In this document: piece by piece, positions 27,434-36,699 of the stretch
Layout: each line of letters starts with the position of its first letter
Position numbering within the stretch: the first letter of the stretch is position 1
NCBI RefSeq assembly: GCF_900100355.1
Contig: NZ_FNFH01000001.1
Location: 572,963-636,962 of the forward strand
Direction: 5' to 3'
Length of the DNA stretch: 64,000 bases
Source of the DNA: Microbulbifer yueqingensis
GTDB lineage: Bacteria > Pseudomonadota > Gammaproteobacteria > Pseudomonadales > Cellvibrionaceae
Notes under the pieces: generated by a model
What the model was told of the DNA's origin: nothing
The model's database searches: none
The model's input: the letters and a program-made list of their open reading frames with translations, nothing else
Translations under genes and position numbers: made by a program

Positions 27434-27998
27434 TTGCCTTCGCCCGCTGGCAACCCTGGCCCTGGTACTGGCGGTGGCCCATGCAGCCGCCCTGCCGTCC
27501 GACCGCGAACAGCCAGTCAAGGTCAACGCCCAGAAGCTGGAGGCCAACCGCGGCAAGAACCTGTCCGTGTACAGCGGCAACGTGGTAATCACCCAGGGCT
27601 CCCTGCAGATCCGCGCCGACCGGGTGGAGGTGCACGGCAACCCCGAGGGTGAGATCCGGCGCGTGATTGCCATCGGCAACCCGGCCCACTTCCAGCAGCA
27701 GATGCAGCAGAGCCAGAACCTGGTGAAGGCCCGCGCGAAGAGGATCGAGTTCAAGGTCAACTCCGACGAGCTGCAGCTGACCGGCGAGGCCTACGTGGAT
27801 CGCGACGGCAATACGCTCAGCGCAGAAAAGATCGACTACGACCTCAACAGCGAAAAGATGCAGGCGCAGGGCCAGGCCGGCGACGGTCGTGTCGAAATGA
27901 TCTGGAAACCGGAGCGCAAGCCGCAAGGTCAGCAGGCCCAGGGCGAGCAGGCCCGGGACGAGCAGGAAGCCACCGACGAAGCGCGGGAAGAACAGTAA
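27420..27998 (+). CDS. lptA: Periplasmic LPS-bridge protein LptA
   Basis: A 192-residue protein with a signal peptide (cleavage after AHAAA, about residue 24) and one OstA/LptA beta-jellyroll ([37 protein letters not shown]). LptA monomers stack into the bridge carrying LPS across the periplasm. The tail is a low-complexity charged stretch rich in Gln and Glu (about 165-192). It starts inside the end of lptC. Confidence 0.95.
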   Translation: MKLNDCLRPLATLALVLAVAHAAALPSDREQPVKVNAQKLEANRGKNLSVYSGNVVITQGSLQIRADRVEVHGNPEGEIRRVIAIGNPAHFQQQMQQSQNLVKARAKRIEFKVNSDELQLTGEAYVDRDGNTLSAEKIDYDLNSEKMQAQGQAGDGRVEMIWKPERKPQGQQAQGEQARDEQEATDEAREEQ

Positions 27999-28078
27999 GA
28001 ACGCATCCCGCAGTCACGGGAACAACCAGACAGGAAAGGCGTCGGCCACATCGGGCGCGGCGCGAGCAGGAATCCAGT

Positions 28079-28804
28079 ATGCCGACGCTCCAGGCGTTAC
28101 ATCTCGCCAAACAGTACAAGAAGCGCAAAGTTGTCAGGGACGTCTCCGTCAGTGTATCGAGCGGCCAGGTGGTGGGCCTGCTGGGCCCCAACGGCGCGGG
28201 CAAGACCACCTGTTTCTACATGATCGCCGGGCTGGTGCGCGCCGACGCGGGCCAGGTGCTGATCGACGAGGAAGACATCACCCGCCTCTCGATGCATGGC
28301 CGCGCGCGCAAGGGCATTGGCTACCTGCCCCAGGAAGCCTCGGTGTTTCGCCGGCTGACGGTACGCGACAACATCCTCGCCATCCTGGAGACCCGCAAGG
28401 ACCTGGTGCGGGCAGAGCGCCAACAGCGCGCGGATGAACTGCTCAGCGAATTCAATATCACCCACATCGCCGGCAGCCTGGGCATGGCACTTTCCGGGGG
28501 CGAGCGGCGCCGCGTGGAAATTGCCCGCGCCCTGGCCACAGACCCGGCCTTCGTACTGCTGGATGAACCCTTTGCCGGGGTGGACCCCATCTCGGTCAAT
28601 GACATCAAGCAGATTATCCAGCACCTGCGCGACCGCGGCATCGGCGTGCTGATCACCGACCACAACGTACGGGAGACGCTCTCCATCTGCGAGACGGCCT
28701 ATATCGTCAGCGAGGGTCACATCATCGCTGCGGGTACTCCGGACGAGGTACTCTCCAACCAGCAGGTGCGCGAGGTCTACCTGGGCCACGAATTCACCAT
28801 CTAG
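28079..28804 (+). CDS. lptB: LPS export ATP-binding protein LptB
   Basis: The 241-residue ABC ATPase powers LPS extraction with LptF and LptG. Walker [10 protein letters not shown], signature LSGGERRR, Walker [14 protein letters not shown] and the H-loop ITDHNVRE are all intact. An 80-base gap separates it from lptA. The LptFG partner genes are not in this window. Confidence 0.97.
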   Translation: MPTLQALHLAKQYKKRKVVRDVSVSVSSGQVVGLLGPNGAGKTTCFYMIAGLVRADAGQVLIDEEDITRLSMHGRARKGIGYLPQEASVFRRLTVRDNILAILETRKDLVRAERQQRADELLSEFNITHIAGSLGMALSGGERRRVEIARALATDPAFVLLDEPFAGVDPISVNDIKQIIQHLRDRGIGVLITDHNVRETLSICETAYIVSEGHIIAAGTPDEVLSNQQVREVYLGHEFTI

Positions 28805-28879
28805 CCAGGCAGCACCCCCGATGGCTGTCCTACCCAAGGCCGTTCGGGGGCAGCCCTGCCACCTCTATCGACGCAACTA

Positions 28880-28909
28880 TTGATACAGCCATCATTTTCG
28901 GCATAGTTA
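28880..28909 (+). promoter_or_regulatory. Weak candidate sigma-70 promoter of rpoN
   Basis: TTGATA (28880-28885) and TAGTTA (28904-28909) are separated by 18 bases, about 90 bases before rpoN. A palindrome tccgaaattcgga (28951-28963) lies in the leader. Low confidence. Confidence 0.3.
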
Positions 28910-28996
28910 TTGCTTGTAATCATCCGGACAGAAGGTTAGTCTGCCGCTTATCCGAAATTCGGAAGAATCTTTCGTCCTCGCGGTTCACTACCCGGT

Positions 28997-30451
28997 ATGA
29001 AGCAGTCCCTCCAGCTCAAGCTCGGCACCCAGCTGACAATGACCCCGCAGCTGCAGCAGGCTATTCGCCTGCTGCAATTGTCGACGCTCGACCTGCAACA
29101 GGAGGTGCAATCCGCGCTGGACAGCAACCCGCTGCTGGAAAGCGATTCCGGCGAGCAGGCTGAGGCCCCCGGCAGTGACTCCGGCACCAACGCAGAGAAC
29201 GCGGAAGCCAGCCCCAGTGCCGAAACGCCGGACGCCGGCGGCGACAGCGAGTGGAACAACGATATTCCCGCGGACCTGCCCGTCGACACAAACTGGGATG
29301 ATATCTACAGCGGCGGCAGCTACAGCGGCCCCGCCGACGCCGATGACAACCCGCTGGAACAGCGCAACGCCGCCAGCGAAAGCCTGCAGGATCACCTGCG
29401 CTGGCAGCTCAACCTGACCCCACTCTCCCCGCGCGACAAATTCATCGGCGAGATCCTGATCGACGACATCAGTACGCGCGGCTTCCTGCAGACCCCCCTG
29501 GAGGAGATCGCCGCTTCCCTCGACATGGAGGAAGACGAGGCGCTCGCCGTACTCAAGACCATCCAGCAGTTTGAGCCGGCCGGCTGCGGGGCCCGCGACC
29601 TGCGCGAGTGCCTGCTGCTCCAGCTGCGGCAGCTGCCGGCGGACACGCCGTGGCTGGCCGAGACAGTGTCCGTAGTCGACAGCCACCTCGACCTGCTCGG
29701 CAAGCGGGATTTCCGCCAGCTGGGCCGCCGCACGCGACTGAGCGAGGAGCAGTTAGGTGAGGTGGTTCGCCTGATCCGCTCCCTCAACCCCCACCCCGGG
29801 GAAGCCTTCGGCGGCGATGAGCCCCAGTACGTGGTGCCAGACGTGATCGTCAGCCGCCGCCAGCAGCGCTGGCAGGTAGAACTCAACCCCGAGACCACCC
29901 CCCGCCTGCGAATCAACGCCGGCTACGCCGCCCTCATCCGGCGGGCCGACAACTCGACTGATAACAACTTCCTGCGCGATCACCTGCAGGAGGCAAGGTG
30001 GTTCCTCAAGAGCCTCCAGAGCCGCCATGAAACGCTGCTCAGGGTCGCTTCCTGTATCGTCGAGAAACAGCAGGGTTTCTTTGAGCAGGGGGCCGAGGGG
30101 ATGAAACCGATGGTGCTGGCGGACATCGCCGAGGCGGTCGGCATGCACGAGTCGACCATTTCGCGGGTCACCACCCAGAAGTACATGTTCACCCCCCGGG
30201 GGGTCTTCGAGCTGAAGTACTTCTTCTCCAGTCACGTCAGCACCAGCTCTGGCGAGGATGCCTCTTCCACGGCTATCCGCGCCCTGATCCGCAAGCTGAT
30301 CGATGCCGAGCAGCCCCGCAAGCCACTGTCTGACAACAAGATCACCCAGGAGCTCGCCAACCAGGGTATCAACGTGGCGCGCCGCACCGTGGCCAAATAT
30401 CGTGAATCCCTGGGCATTCCCTCTTCCAGCGAGCGCAAGCGGCTGGTCTGA
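28997..30451 (+). CDS. rpoN: RNA polymerase sigma-54 factor RpoN
   Basis: The 484-residue sigma-54 has a glutamine-rich region I ([27 protein letters not shown]) that binds the activator, an acidic linker (about 45-110), a core-binding domain and the C-terminal RpoN box [10 protein letters not shown], which reads the -24 promoter element. It directs genes needing ATP-dependent enhancer activators (nitrogen, motility and others). Its downstream neighbours hpf, ptsN, rapZ and npr are the classic rpoN cluster. Confidence 0.97.
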   Translation: MKQSLQLKLGTQLTMTPQLQQAIRLLQLSTLDLQQEVQSALDSNPLLESDSGEQAEAPGSDSGTNAENAEASPSAETPDAGGDSEWNNDIPADLPVDTNWDDIYSGGSYSGPADADDNPLEQRNAASESLQDHLRWQLNLTPLSPRDKFIGEILIDDISTRGFLQTPLEEIAASLDMEEDEALAVLKTIQQFEPAGCGARDLRECLLLQLRQLPADTPWLAETVSVVDSHLDLLGKRDFRQLGRRTRLSEEQLGEVVRLIRSLNPHPGEAFGGDEPQYVVPDVIVSRRQQRWQVELNPETTPRLRINAGYAALIRRADNSTDNNFLRDHLQEARWFLKSLQSRHETLLRVASCIVEKQQGFFEQGAEGMKPMVLADIAEAVGMHESTISRVTTQKYMFTPRGVFELKYFFSSHVSTSSGEDASSTAIRALIRKLIDAEQPRKPLSDNKITQELANQGINVARRTVAKYRESLGIPSSSERKRLV

Positions 30452-30678
30452 GTGGCGCCGGCGCAAGGCCCCATGCGCCCTGCAACGAAATTTTGACCAG
30501 GGCAACCCAAGGGGTCACGCGTGTTCGGCCGACACGCAATACCACGCGCCCGGCAACCAATGCCCGGAGTTTGAGTGTATCCTTCCATTCTGGCGCACTT
30601 CCTAGTAGGGTTGCCGCCCTGACGGGGGTGCCGCCGGTCCAGGACCGCGCTTTCGATGCACTCGATTAGGAGATTTCC

Positions 30679-30972
30679 ATGCAAGTCAATATCACCGGCC
30701 GCCATCTGGATGTGACTTCAGCCCTTCGCGATTACTGTCTCGAAAAACTGGATAAGCTCGCGGGTCACAACAACCTGATCACCACAGGCCAGATCACCCT
30801 GTCAGTGGAGCAAAAAGAAGTACAGCGCGCCGAAGCCCTCTTCCACGTCAACGGGAAGGAAATTTTCGCGGACTCGGAAGCTGACGACATGTACGCAGCC
30901 ATCGATGCCCTCACGGATAAGCTCGATCGCCAGCTCATAAAACACAAAGAGAAGTTGCGAGCCCATCGGTAA
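30679..30972 (+). CDS. hpf: Ribosome hibernation-promoting factor, short form
   Basis: A 97-residue short HPF/YfiA protein (QVNITGRHLDVTSALRDYCLEKLDKL). It binds the 30S subunit in stationary phase and, with RMF, forms inactive 100S ribosomes. There is no C-terminal dimerisation domain, so it is the short type. A taggaga site precedes the ATG. ptsN begins three bases after its stop. Confidence 0.94.
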   Translation: MQVNITGRHLDVTSALRDYCLEKLDKLAGHNNLITTGQITLSVEQKEVQRAEALFHVNGKEIFADSEADDMYAAIDALTDKLDRQLIKHKEKLRAHR

Positions 30973-30975
30973 GCC

Positions 30976-31437
30976 ATGACATTGGAAGCATTACTCTCGC
31001 CCCGCCTGAGCCTCTGTCGCGTGGCGGGAAGCAGCAAGAAGAAGCTGCTGCTGAACATAGCGCAAGCTATCGCAGAGCAATACCCGCACCTCGATGCGGA
31101 TACCATTTTCAACCAGCTGATCGCCCGGGAGCGCCTGGGCTCAACCGGCATTGGGGAGGGCGTCGCCATTCCCCACTGCCGGCTGCCGGGCTGCCGGCAG
31201 GCCATCGGCGTGCTGTGCACCATGGAGCCGGCGATCGACTTTGATGCCGTCGATCGCCAGCCGGTGGACCTGCTGTTCGCACTGCTGGTACCAGAGGACT
31301 CGGAGCAGGAGCACCTGGACACCCTGGCGGAAATTGCCGCGCTGTTCAACGACAGCCGGGTAAGAGAAAAACTGCGCCAGGCTGACACCAGCGACGAACT
31401 CTACGCCCGCGCGATCAACAGCGCCGCTGCCGCCTAG
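30976..31437 (+). CDS. ptsN: Nitrogen-PTS enzyme IIA (EIIA-Ntr)
   Basis: The 153-residue IIA-Ntr protein accepts phosphate from NPr on the His in GVAIPHCRLPG. Together with ptsP (not here) and npr it forms the regulatory nitrogen PTS, which affects potassium transport and nitrogen metabolism rather than sugar uptake. It is tightly linked to hpf. A 303-base gap separates it from rapZ, which is unusual for this cluster. Confidence 0.94.
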   Translation: MTLEALLSPRLSLCRVAGSSKKKLLLNIAQAIAEQYPHLDADTIFNQLIARERLGSTGIGEGVAIPHCRLPGCRQAIGVLCTMEPAIDFDAVDRQPVDLLFALLVPEDSEQEHLDTLAEIAALFNDSRVREKLRQADTSDELYARAINSAAAA

Positions 31438-31740
31438 GTGGCGGCCCGCCCTGCCAGGCGCCCCTCGCGTAGCGAGGCCCGACCGGGCATACACACAGGA
31501 TTCACAATTTCCCGCTACTGTTGTACCCGGCGACGCAATCGCGGATGATTGGCAGCAGGTATCACTCCGGCATGCCCATCCCCGCACTCCGCCCTGTACC
31601 TGCGGTACAGGCCTGAAGGGGCGGACAACCGTATCCCGGCTCAGGTAACGGTTGGGGCGCCCGCGGCACAGGCAGGTGCCGGAATGACCGGCGGCCCCGG
31701 GTCAGCCGGTTTTCAAATAAGGAATCCGATCTAGAAACCT
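31438..31740. other. Gene-free gap between ptsN and rapZ with hairpins
   Basis: The gap is 303 bases long without a convincing gene on either strand. It contains a perfect 8-bp hairpin cctgtacc-tgc-ggtacagg (31593-31611) and a 7-bp hairpin caaccgt...acggttg (31626-31654). A small palindrome ctcgc-gta-gcgag lies at about 31466-31478. It could be an mRNA leader of rapZ or a small RNA; nothing in the sequence decides. Confidence 0.45.
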
Positions 31741-32601
31741 ATGCGCCTGGTAATCATCAGCGGCCGATCCGGCTCGGGCAAAAGCTCCGCCCTGCAATTG
31801 CTGGAAGACGTCGGCTTCAACTGCATCGACAACCTCCCTGCGAGCCTTCTGCCCGAACTGGTGCGACGGGTGCAGGACCAGCCGCGGGTGGAAAATACCC
31901 GCCTCGCCCTGGGTATCGACGCCCGCAACCTCTGGCAGGACGTGCAACAGGCCCCGCGCGTAATCAACGAGCTGCGCGAAAGCGGCATCCAGTGCGATGT
32001 GATCTACCTCGATGCGCGCTCGCCGGTGCTGGTGCAGCGTTTCAGTGAGACCCGACGCAAACACCCACTCAGTGACAACCGCACCCACCTGCTGGAGGCC
32101 CTCAATCGCGAGAAAGAGCTGCTGGCACCACTAGCGGGTATGGCCGACCTGGTCATCGACACCAGCAGCCTCAGCCTGCACCAGCTGCGCGACCAGGTAA
32201 AAACGCGCGTGGTCGGACAGGAATCCCCGGGAATGGCAATCCTGTTCCAGTCTTTCGGCTTCAAGCACGGGGTACCGGTGGACGCGGACCTGGTATTCGA
32301 CCTGCGCTGCCTGCCCAACCCCTACTGGGTGGCTGAACTCCGCCACAAGACGGGCCTGGATCCCGACGTAGTGGAATTCCTGCGCTCCCATGAGGAAACC
32401 GCCGAGATGGAACGTGACATCGCCGGCTTCCTCGAGCGCTGGCTGCCGTCCTACCAGAAGAGCAACCGCAGCTACACCTGCGTTGCCATCGGTTGTACCG
32501 GTGGTCGCCATCGCTCGGTGTATATGGTTGAACAACTGGCACAGATATTTGCCGGCCAGTTTGAGAATATCCAGGTTCGCCACCGCGAGCAGCAGCCGTA
32601 A
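31741..32601 (+). CDS. rapZ: RNase adapter protein RapZ
   Basis: A 286-residue P-loop protein with Walker A ISGRSGSGKSSAL and a C-terminal RNA-binding domain (VAIGCTGGRHRSVYMVEQLA). In E. coli RapZ senses glucosamine 6-phosphate and hands the small RNA GlmZ to RNase E, thereby controlling glmS. Its place between ptsN and npr is conserved. No GlmY or GlmZ was recognised in the window. Confidence 0.96.
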   Translation: MRLVIISGRSGSGKSSALQLLEDVGFNCIDNLPASLLPELVRRVQDQPRVENTRLALGIDARNLWQDVQQAPRVINELRESGIQCDVIYLDARSPVLVQRFSETRRKHPLSDNRTHLLEALNREKELLAPLAGMADLVIDTSSLSLHQLRDQVKTRVVGQESPGMAILFQSFGFKHGVPVDADLVFDLRCLPNPYWVAELRHKTGLDPDVVEFLRSHEETAEMERDIAGFLERWLPSYQKSNRSYTCVAIGCTGGRHRSVYMVEQLAQIFAGQFENIQVRHREQQP

Positions 32602-32628
32602 CGCAGCGCCGGAACCGGGATCACCAGC

Positions 32629-32898
32629 ATGCAAAAGTGCCGTATCACCATCGTCAACAAGCTCGGCCTGCACGCCCGCGCCGCGAGCAAGTTCGCGCAG
32701 ACATCTGCGCGCTTTTCAGCGGATATCCGCGTCCACTGCCAGGGCAAGTGCGTGGACGGCAAAAGCGTAATGGCGCTGATGCTGCTTGCCGCGGGCAAGG
32801 GGGTGGAAATCGAGCTGGAGGCCTGTGGCGGCGATGAGGAGGCAGCAGTGGAGGCCATCTCCGCCCTGGTGAGCGATCGCTTCGGTGAGGCGGAGTAA
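32629..32898 (+). CDS. npr: Phosphocarrier protein NPr (HPr-like)
   Basis: The 89-residue HPr-fold protein carries the phosphorylatable His15 in NKLGLHARAASKFAQ and the KSVMALMLLAAGKG helix. It passes phosphate from EI-Ntr to IIA-Ntr (ptsN, three genes upstream). It starts 27 bases after rapZ. Confidence 0.94.
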   Translation: MQKCRITIVNKLGLHARAASKFAQTSARFSADIRVHCQGKCVDGKSVMALMLLAAGKGVEIELEACGGDEEAAVEAISALVSDRFGEAE

Positions 32899-33007
32899 AG
32901 CACCGTGCCTTGCCCGCTGGAAGCCCGGCGGCGATCCGAATAGAATCCCTTCCCGTCTGCGCTGTGCCGCGCACTACCGAGTCTTGTCTCCGCAGTAAGG
33001 AAATGCC

Positions 33008-34375
33008 GTGTCCAACCCGCCGCCAGGTGAAATCGAGTTCCGTGCCCAGAACCAGCTGAGTGAATTGTTCGCCGCCCTGGATAGCGGCACCGGCCGGGAC
33101 GTGCGGCGTATGCTCAGCACCCTGTCCCCACAGAACATCGCCCAGCTGCTGGAGAGCTCGCCGCCGCGCATTCGCAACGTATTGTGGACCCTGCTCGATC
33201 CGGAGATCGAGGGGGATGTGCTGCCCGAGCTCTCGTATGAGGTGAAGAGCCAGATCCTGGCCACCATGGATACCGAGGAAATGGTGGCGGCGATGGAGGG
33301 CCTCGACGCCGACGACGTGGCCGACATCCTGCAGCAGCTTCCGGAGCGCGTCATGGGCGAGGTCCTCTCGTCCATGAGCGAGGCGGACCGCCTGCGGGTG
33401 GAACGGGTACTGGCCTTCGACGAGGAGACGGCCGGCGGCCTGATGGACACGGATACCATTTCCGTGCGCCCCAACCTCACCCTGGATGTGGTCCTGCGCT
33501 ACCTGCGCCGCCACGAGCAGCTGCCCCCCTCCACCGACAACCTGTTCGTGGTCAACCGCAAGGACCAGTACATCGGCCTGCTGCCCCTGTCCCGGCTCCT
33601 CACCACCGATCCCTCCGTCACGGTGCGCGAGGTCATGAACACCGATGTGGAACCGATCCCGGCAGACTTTCCCGATGACGAGGTGGCGCGCCTGTTCGAG
33701 AAATACGACTGGATCACCGCGCCGGTGGTGGACGAGAACAACCGGCTGCTGGGGCGGATCACCATCGACGACGTCGTCGACGTGATCCGCGAGGACGCCG
33801 ACCACTCCCTGATGAGCCTGGCCGGTCTCGACGAGGAAGAAGACACATTTGCCCCCGTGCGCCGCACTGCGCCGCGTCGCGCCGTCTGGCTGGGCATCAA
33901 CCTGCTTACCGCCCTGCTCGCCTCCTGGGTGATCAACCTGTTCCAGGGCACCATCGACAAGGTGGTGGCACTGGCGGTGCTGATGCCGATCGTCGCCAGC
34001 ATGGGCGGGGTCGCCGGGAGCCAGACCCTCACGGTAGTGATCCGCGGCATGGCGCTGGGGCAGATCGGCCGGAGTAACCTCAGCTGGCTGCTGACCCGCG
34101 AGCTGGGCTCCGCCGTACTCAACGCCATGCTGTGGTCCGTGGCCATGGCAGTAATTGCCGCCTACTGGTTCGATGACACTATTATCGCCGTCATTATCAT
34201 GGCGGCCATGGTGATCAACCTGGTCACCGCGGCCATCGCCGGTGCCATACTCCCGGTGGCACTGCGGGCGGTCAATATCGACCCGGCCCTGGCCGGCGGC
34301 GTTGCCCTGACGACGGTCACTGACGTGGTGGGCTTCATGTCATTCCTCGGCCTCGCCACCTGGTTTTACGCCTGA
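33008..34375 (+). CDS. mgtE: Magnesium transporter MgtE
   Basis: The 455-residue MgtE has an N-terminal helical Mg-sensing domain (about 10-135), a pair of CBS domains (about 140-270) and five membrane helices (about 290-455). The pore region is seen as PIVASMGGVAGSQTLTVVIRGMALG. It is a Mg2+-gated Mg2+ channel. GTG start preceded by taaggaa. In Pseudomonas mgtE is not part of this cluster, so its place between npr and darP is a lineage difference. Confidence 0.95.
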   Translation: MSNPPPGEIEFRAQNQLSELFAALDSGTGRDVRRMLSTLSPQNIAQLLESSPPRIRNVLWTLLDPEIEGDVLPELSYEVKSQILATMDTEEMVAAMEGLDADDVADILQQLPERVMGEVLSSMSEADRLRVERVLAFDEETAGGLMDTDTISVRPNLTLDVVLRYLRRHEQLPPSTDNLFVVNRKDQYIGLLPLSRLLTTDPSVTVREVMNTDVEPIPADFPDDEVARLFEKYDWITAPVVDENNRLLGRITIDDVVDVIREDADHSLMSLAGLDEEEDTFAPVRRTAPRRAVWLGINLLTALLASWVINLFQGTIDKVVALAVLMPIVASMGGVAGSQTLTVVIRGMALGQIGRSNLSWLLTRELGSAVLNAMLWSVAMAVIAAYWFDDTIIAVIIMAAMVINLVTAAIAGAILPVALRAVNIDPALAGGVALTTVTDVVGFMSFLGLATWFYA

Positions 34376-34446
34376 TTCAACGCCCGGGAGCCGCTCTCTT
34401 GTCCCGACGGCGGACAGGTGAATTGCATAACAGCTGGAAGAACAGA

Positions 34447-34959
34447 ATGCACGAACACGACGAATTCGATGAGGATCGCCCGAAGAGCAAGACCCGCGTA
34501 AAGCAGGAAATGCATGAGCTGCAGGACCTGGGGCGGCAGCTCACCGAAATGGGCAAGGCGCAGCTGGCAGAGGTCCCCCTGGACGACGACCTGCGGGAGG
34601 CCATCAATACCCTCCACCGGATCAAGTCCAACGAGGCCCGGCGGCGCCAGATGCAGTACATCGGGAAGCTGATGCGCGGCGCCGACAGCGAAGCCATCGA
34701 GGCCGCCCTGGCGCGTTTCCACGAACGGGACCAGCAGCACAGCCGCTTCGACCATATGGCCGAGGACTGGCGCCAGCGCCTGCTGGAGGGCGGCAAGCAG
34801 GCCCAGAGCGAGTTTTTCGACCGCTATCCCGGTGCAGACCACCAGCATCTCCGGCAGCTGGTACGGGACTCGCTGCGGGAAATCGAGAAGCAGAAGCCCC
34901 CCACCAACCGCCGCAAGCTGTTCCGCTACCTGCGCGACTTCTTCATGCAGGAACTCTAG
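34447..34959 (+). CDS. darP: Ribosome-associated protein DarP/YjgA (DUF615)
   Basis: A 171-residue charged, helical protein with the DUF615 pattern KSKTRVKQEMHELQDLGRQL and IKSNEARRRQMQYIGKLMR. DarP/YjgA binds 50S precursors and promotes late assembly. The frame opens at TTG 34399, but ATG 34447 matches the family N-terminus and has ggaag upstream. A strong terminator follows. Confidence 0.9.
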   Translation: MHEHDEFDEDRPKSKTRVKQEMHELQDLGRQLTEMGKAQLAEVPLDDDLREAINTLHRIKSNEARRRQMQYIGKLMRGADSEAIEAALARFHERDQQHSRFDHMAEDWRQRLLEGGKQAQSEFFDRYPGADHQHLRQLVRDSLREIEKQKPPTNRRKLFRYLRDFFMQEL

Positions 34960-34991
34960 GGCCGCAGTGCGGCGTAGCTCCAATCCCCAGA

Positions 34992-35022
34992 ACAAAGGGC
35001 GAGCCTACCGGTTCGCCCTTTG
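34992..35022. terminator. Bidirectional terminator after darP
   Basis: The stem acaaagggcgagcc pairs with ggttcgccctttgt around loop tacc, with one G-T pair. A and T runs sit on either side. It separates darP (+) from the convergent membrane-protein gene (-). Confidence 0.85.
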
Positions 35023-35049
35023 TTTTGCTGGCAGCGGCAGAGTCGACAC

Positions 35050-35904
35050 TCAGGCCGGCGCCGCCTCCCCCGAGGAAGTCTCGGCCTGCCACTCGAACAG
35101 GTTGAGTTCGATAAAGAAGAAGGCCACCAGCCACAGGAAGGCATCCCAGAAATCCAGGAAACTGCCGTTGACGCCCCAGTAGATGGCACACAGCAACAGG
35201 GTGAAGTACAGGACGGCCTTGATCACCTGGGAGTAGCGCATGATGGCGTTGGACAATTCGTGGCGCAGCTGCAGCCAGACGTCAAACGCCAGGATCGCAA
35301 CCACCAGCAGCCAGGCACCGGCATTGATCACATCGGTCCACGCCAGCCACTTGATCCCGTTCCAGGTGGAGACCGTTCCCAGCACCTGCGCGTCGGCCAG
35401 GCGGAGCACCTGGTCGTCCGCCAGCGCCGCACAGTTGCCCGCCGTGAGCGGCACGTAATCGTCCTGGCCCAGCACCAGCTGCCAGCCACCGCCGGCGGCC
35501 AGGTCGCAGGCCGGCTGGGACAGCGGCAGCAGGTGGGTCAGGGAGGCCATCTCCGCCACATAGCCGTAGAAGGAATAGACGATAAACAGGTAACAGAAGG
35601 CGGACACGCCGTTCAGGGCCCACTTCACCCAGCCGCGAATGCGATCATCCGAGAGCACAAAGGTCTCCAGCTCGAACACCAGCAACAGCAAGACCCAGGC
35701 CAGGGTGTCGATGGAATCATTGTAAGCCTCGATGATCCGTCCCAGCTGTACCCCATCGGCAAACACCGCGCCGGCCGCGGCGTGATTCTCAATAAAAAAA
35801 GCGTACACGTTGTAGGCGAGCAACAGGTAGATGGTGTACTTGAAGACGCGGAACAGGGCGTAGCGGTTGACGGAAGACCCCGCCAGGGTGGCCACCTCGG
35901 ACAT
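35050..35904 (-). CDS. Integral membrane protein of unknown function
   Basis: A 284-residue protein that I do not recognise. About six hydrophobic segments are visible (roughly 17-36, 62-80, 92-113, 188-206, 225-245 and 250-268). Between the third and fourth lies a soluble loop of about 70 residues with two cysteines (QPACDLAAGGG; AGNCAALADDQ) that could form a disulfide if periplasmic. ATG 35904 follows gagaggttccagca; the frame is open further upstream without support. It sits where Pseudomonas has pmbA/tldD. Codon use and GC look like the neighbours. Confidence 0.7.
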   Translation of the reverse strand: MSEVATLAGSSVNRYALFRVFKYTIYLLLAYNVYAFFIENHAAAGAVFADGVQLGRIIEAYNDSIDTLAWVLLLLVFELETFVLSDDRIRGWVKWALNGVSAFCYLFIVYSFYGYVAEMASLTHLLPLSQPACDLAAGGGWQLVLGQDDYVPLTAGNCAALADDQVLRLADAQVLGTVSTWNGIKWLAWTDVINAGAWLLVVAILAFDVWLQLRHELSNAIMRYSQVIKAVLYFTLLLCAIYWGVNGSFLDFWDAFLWLVAFFFIELNLFEWQAETSSGEAAPA

Positions 35905-36084
35905 TTGCTGGAACCTCTCTTGATTATTGTTCTCGCACCCGTGCCAGTAGCCCCTGCGTCGCCCGCAGCGAACCAGGGACCGGGCACGACGCACCCGACA
36001 CAATGTCCCCGCCGGCGCCGGCTCTTTCAGACTGATTGGCTATCGATGCCGCGCGGCTGGAGCGCTGGCTACAATATCGAACAA

Positions 36085-36624
36085 TTATTCGGTTTTTTCA
36101 ACTGCCGGGACAAAATCCAGGGCCAGGGAGTTCAGGCAGTAGCGCAGCCCGGTCGGCGGGGGGCCGTCCTTGAACACATGGCCGAGGTGCTCACCGCACC
36201 TGGACAGCACTTCGGTGCGCTTTATACCCCAGGACCAGTCGTCCTTGAGCACCACATTTTCCGGGTAGGCCACATCCCAGAAGCTTGGCCAGCCGGTGCC
36301 GGACTTGTACTGGTGCTCGGTATTGAACACCGGCAGGCGGCAGCCGGCACTCACATAGGTACCCTCGGCCTTATTGTCCACCCATTTGCCGCTGAAGGCG
36401 GGTTCCGTTCCCTTTTCCCACAGGATCTCATACTGGGCGGGAGGCAGCAGCTGCTTCCACACTTCGTTGGGGATGGCAGACAGGTTGGTGCCGGCATTGA
36501 TATTGGCGCGGGCCTCCCGCACCGTCATGTCCGGGTCGGTGTCGCGCTCGTCCCCCGCCTTGGTACAGGCAGGCAGTCCCGCCACCAGTCCCAGAGAGAG
36601 AACCAGAATTAAGTATCTGGTCAT
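36085..36624 (-). CDS. msrB: Lipoprotein peptide-methionine (R)-S-oxide reductase MsrB
   Basis: The 179-residue MsrB reduces methionine-R-sulfoxide in proteins. It starts with a lipoprotein signal (LGLVAGLPAC, Cys20), so it probably acts in the periplasm or at a membrane face. The catalytic Cys is in GLRYCLNSLALDF, and GEHLGHVFKDGPPPTG is conserved. Two of the four cysteines that usually bind structural zinc are replaced (YVSAGCRLPVF; VLSRCGEHL), so it is probably the zinc-free type. Its periplasmic electron donor is not evident here. Confidence 0.9.
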   Translation of the reverse strand: MTRYLILVLSLGLVAGLPACTKAGDERDTDPDMTVREARANINAGTNLSAIPNEVWKQLLPPAQYEILWEKGTEPAFSGKWVDNKAEGTYVSAGCRLPVFNTEHQYKSGTGWPSFWDVAYPENVVLKDDWSWGIKRTEVLSRCGEHLGHVFKDGPPPTGLRYCLNSLALDFVPAVEKTE

Positions 36625-36699
36625 TTTCTTGGCCTCCAGTCGCCGCTAAAACCTGTTTCTTCACAGGCTTAGACGCTCGCGAACGGGAACCGGTTCACC

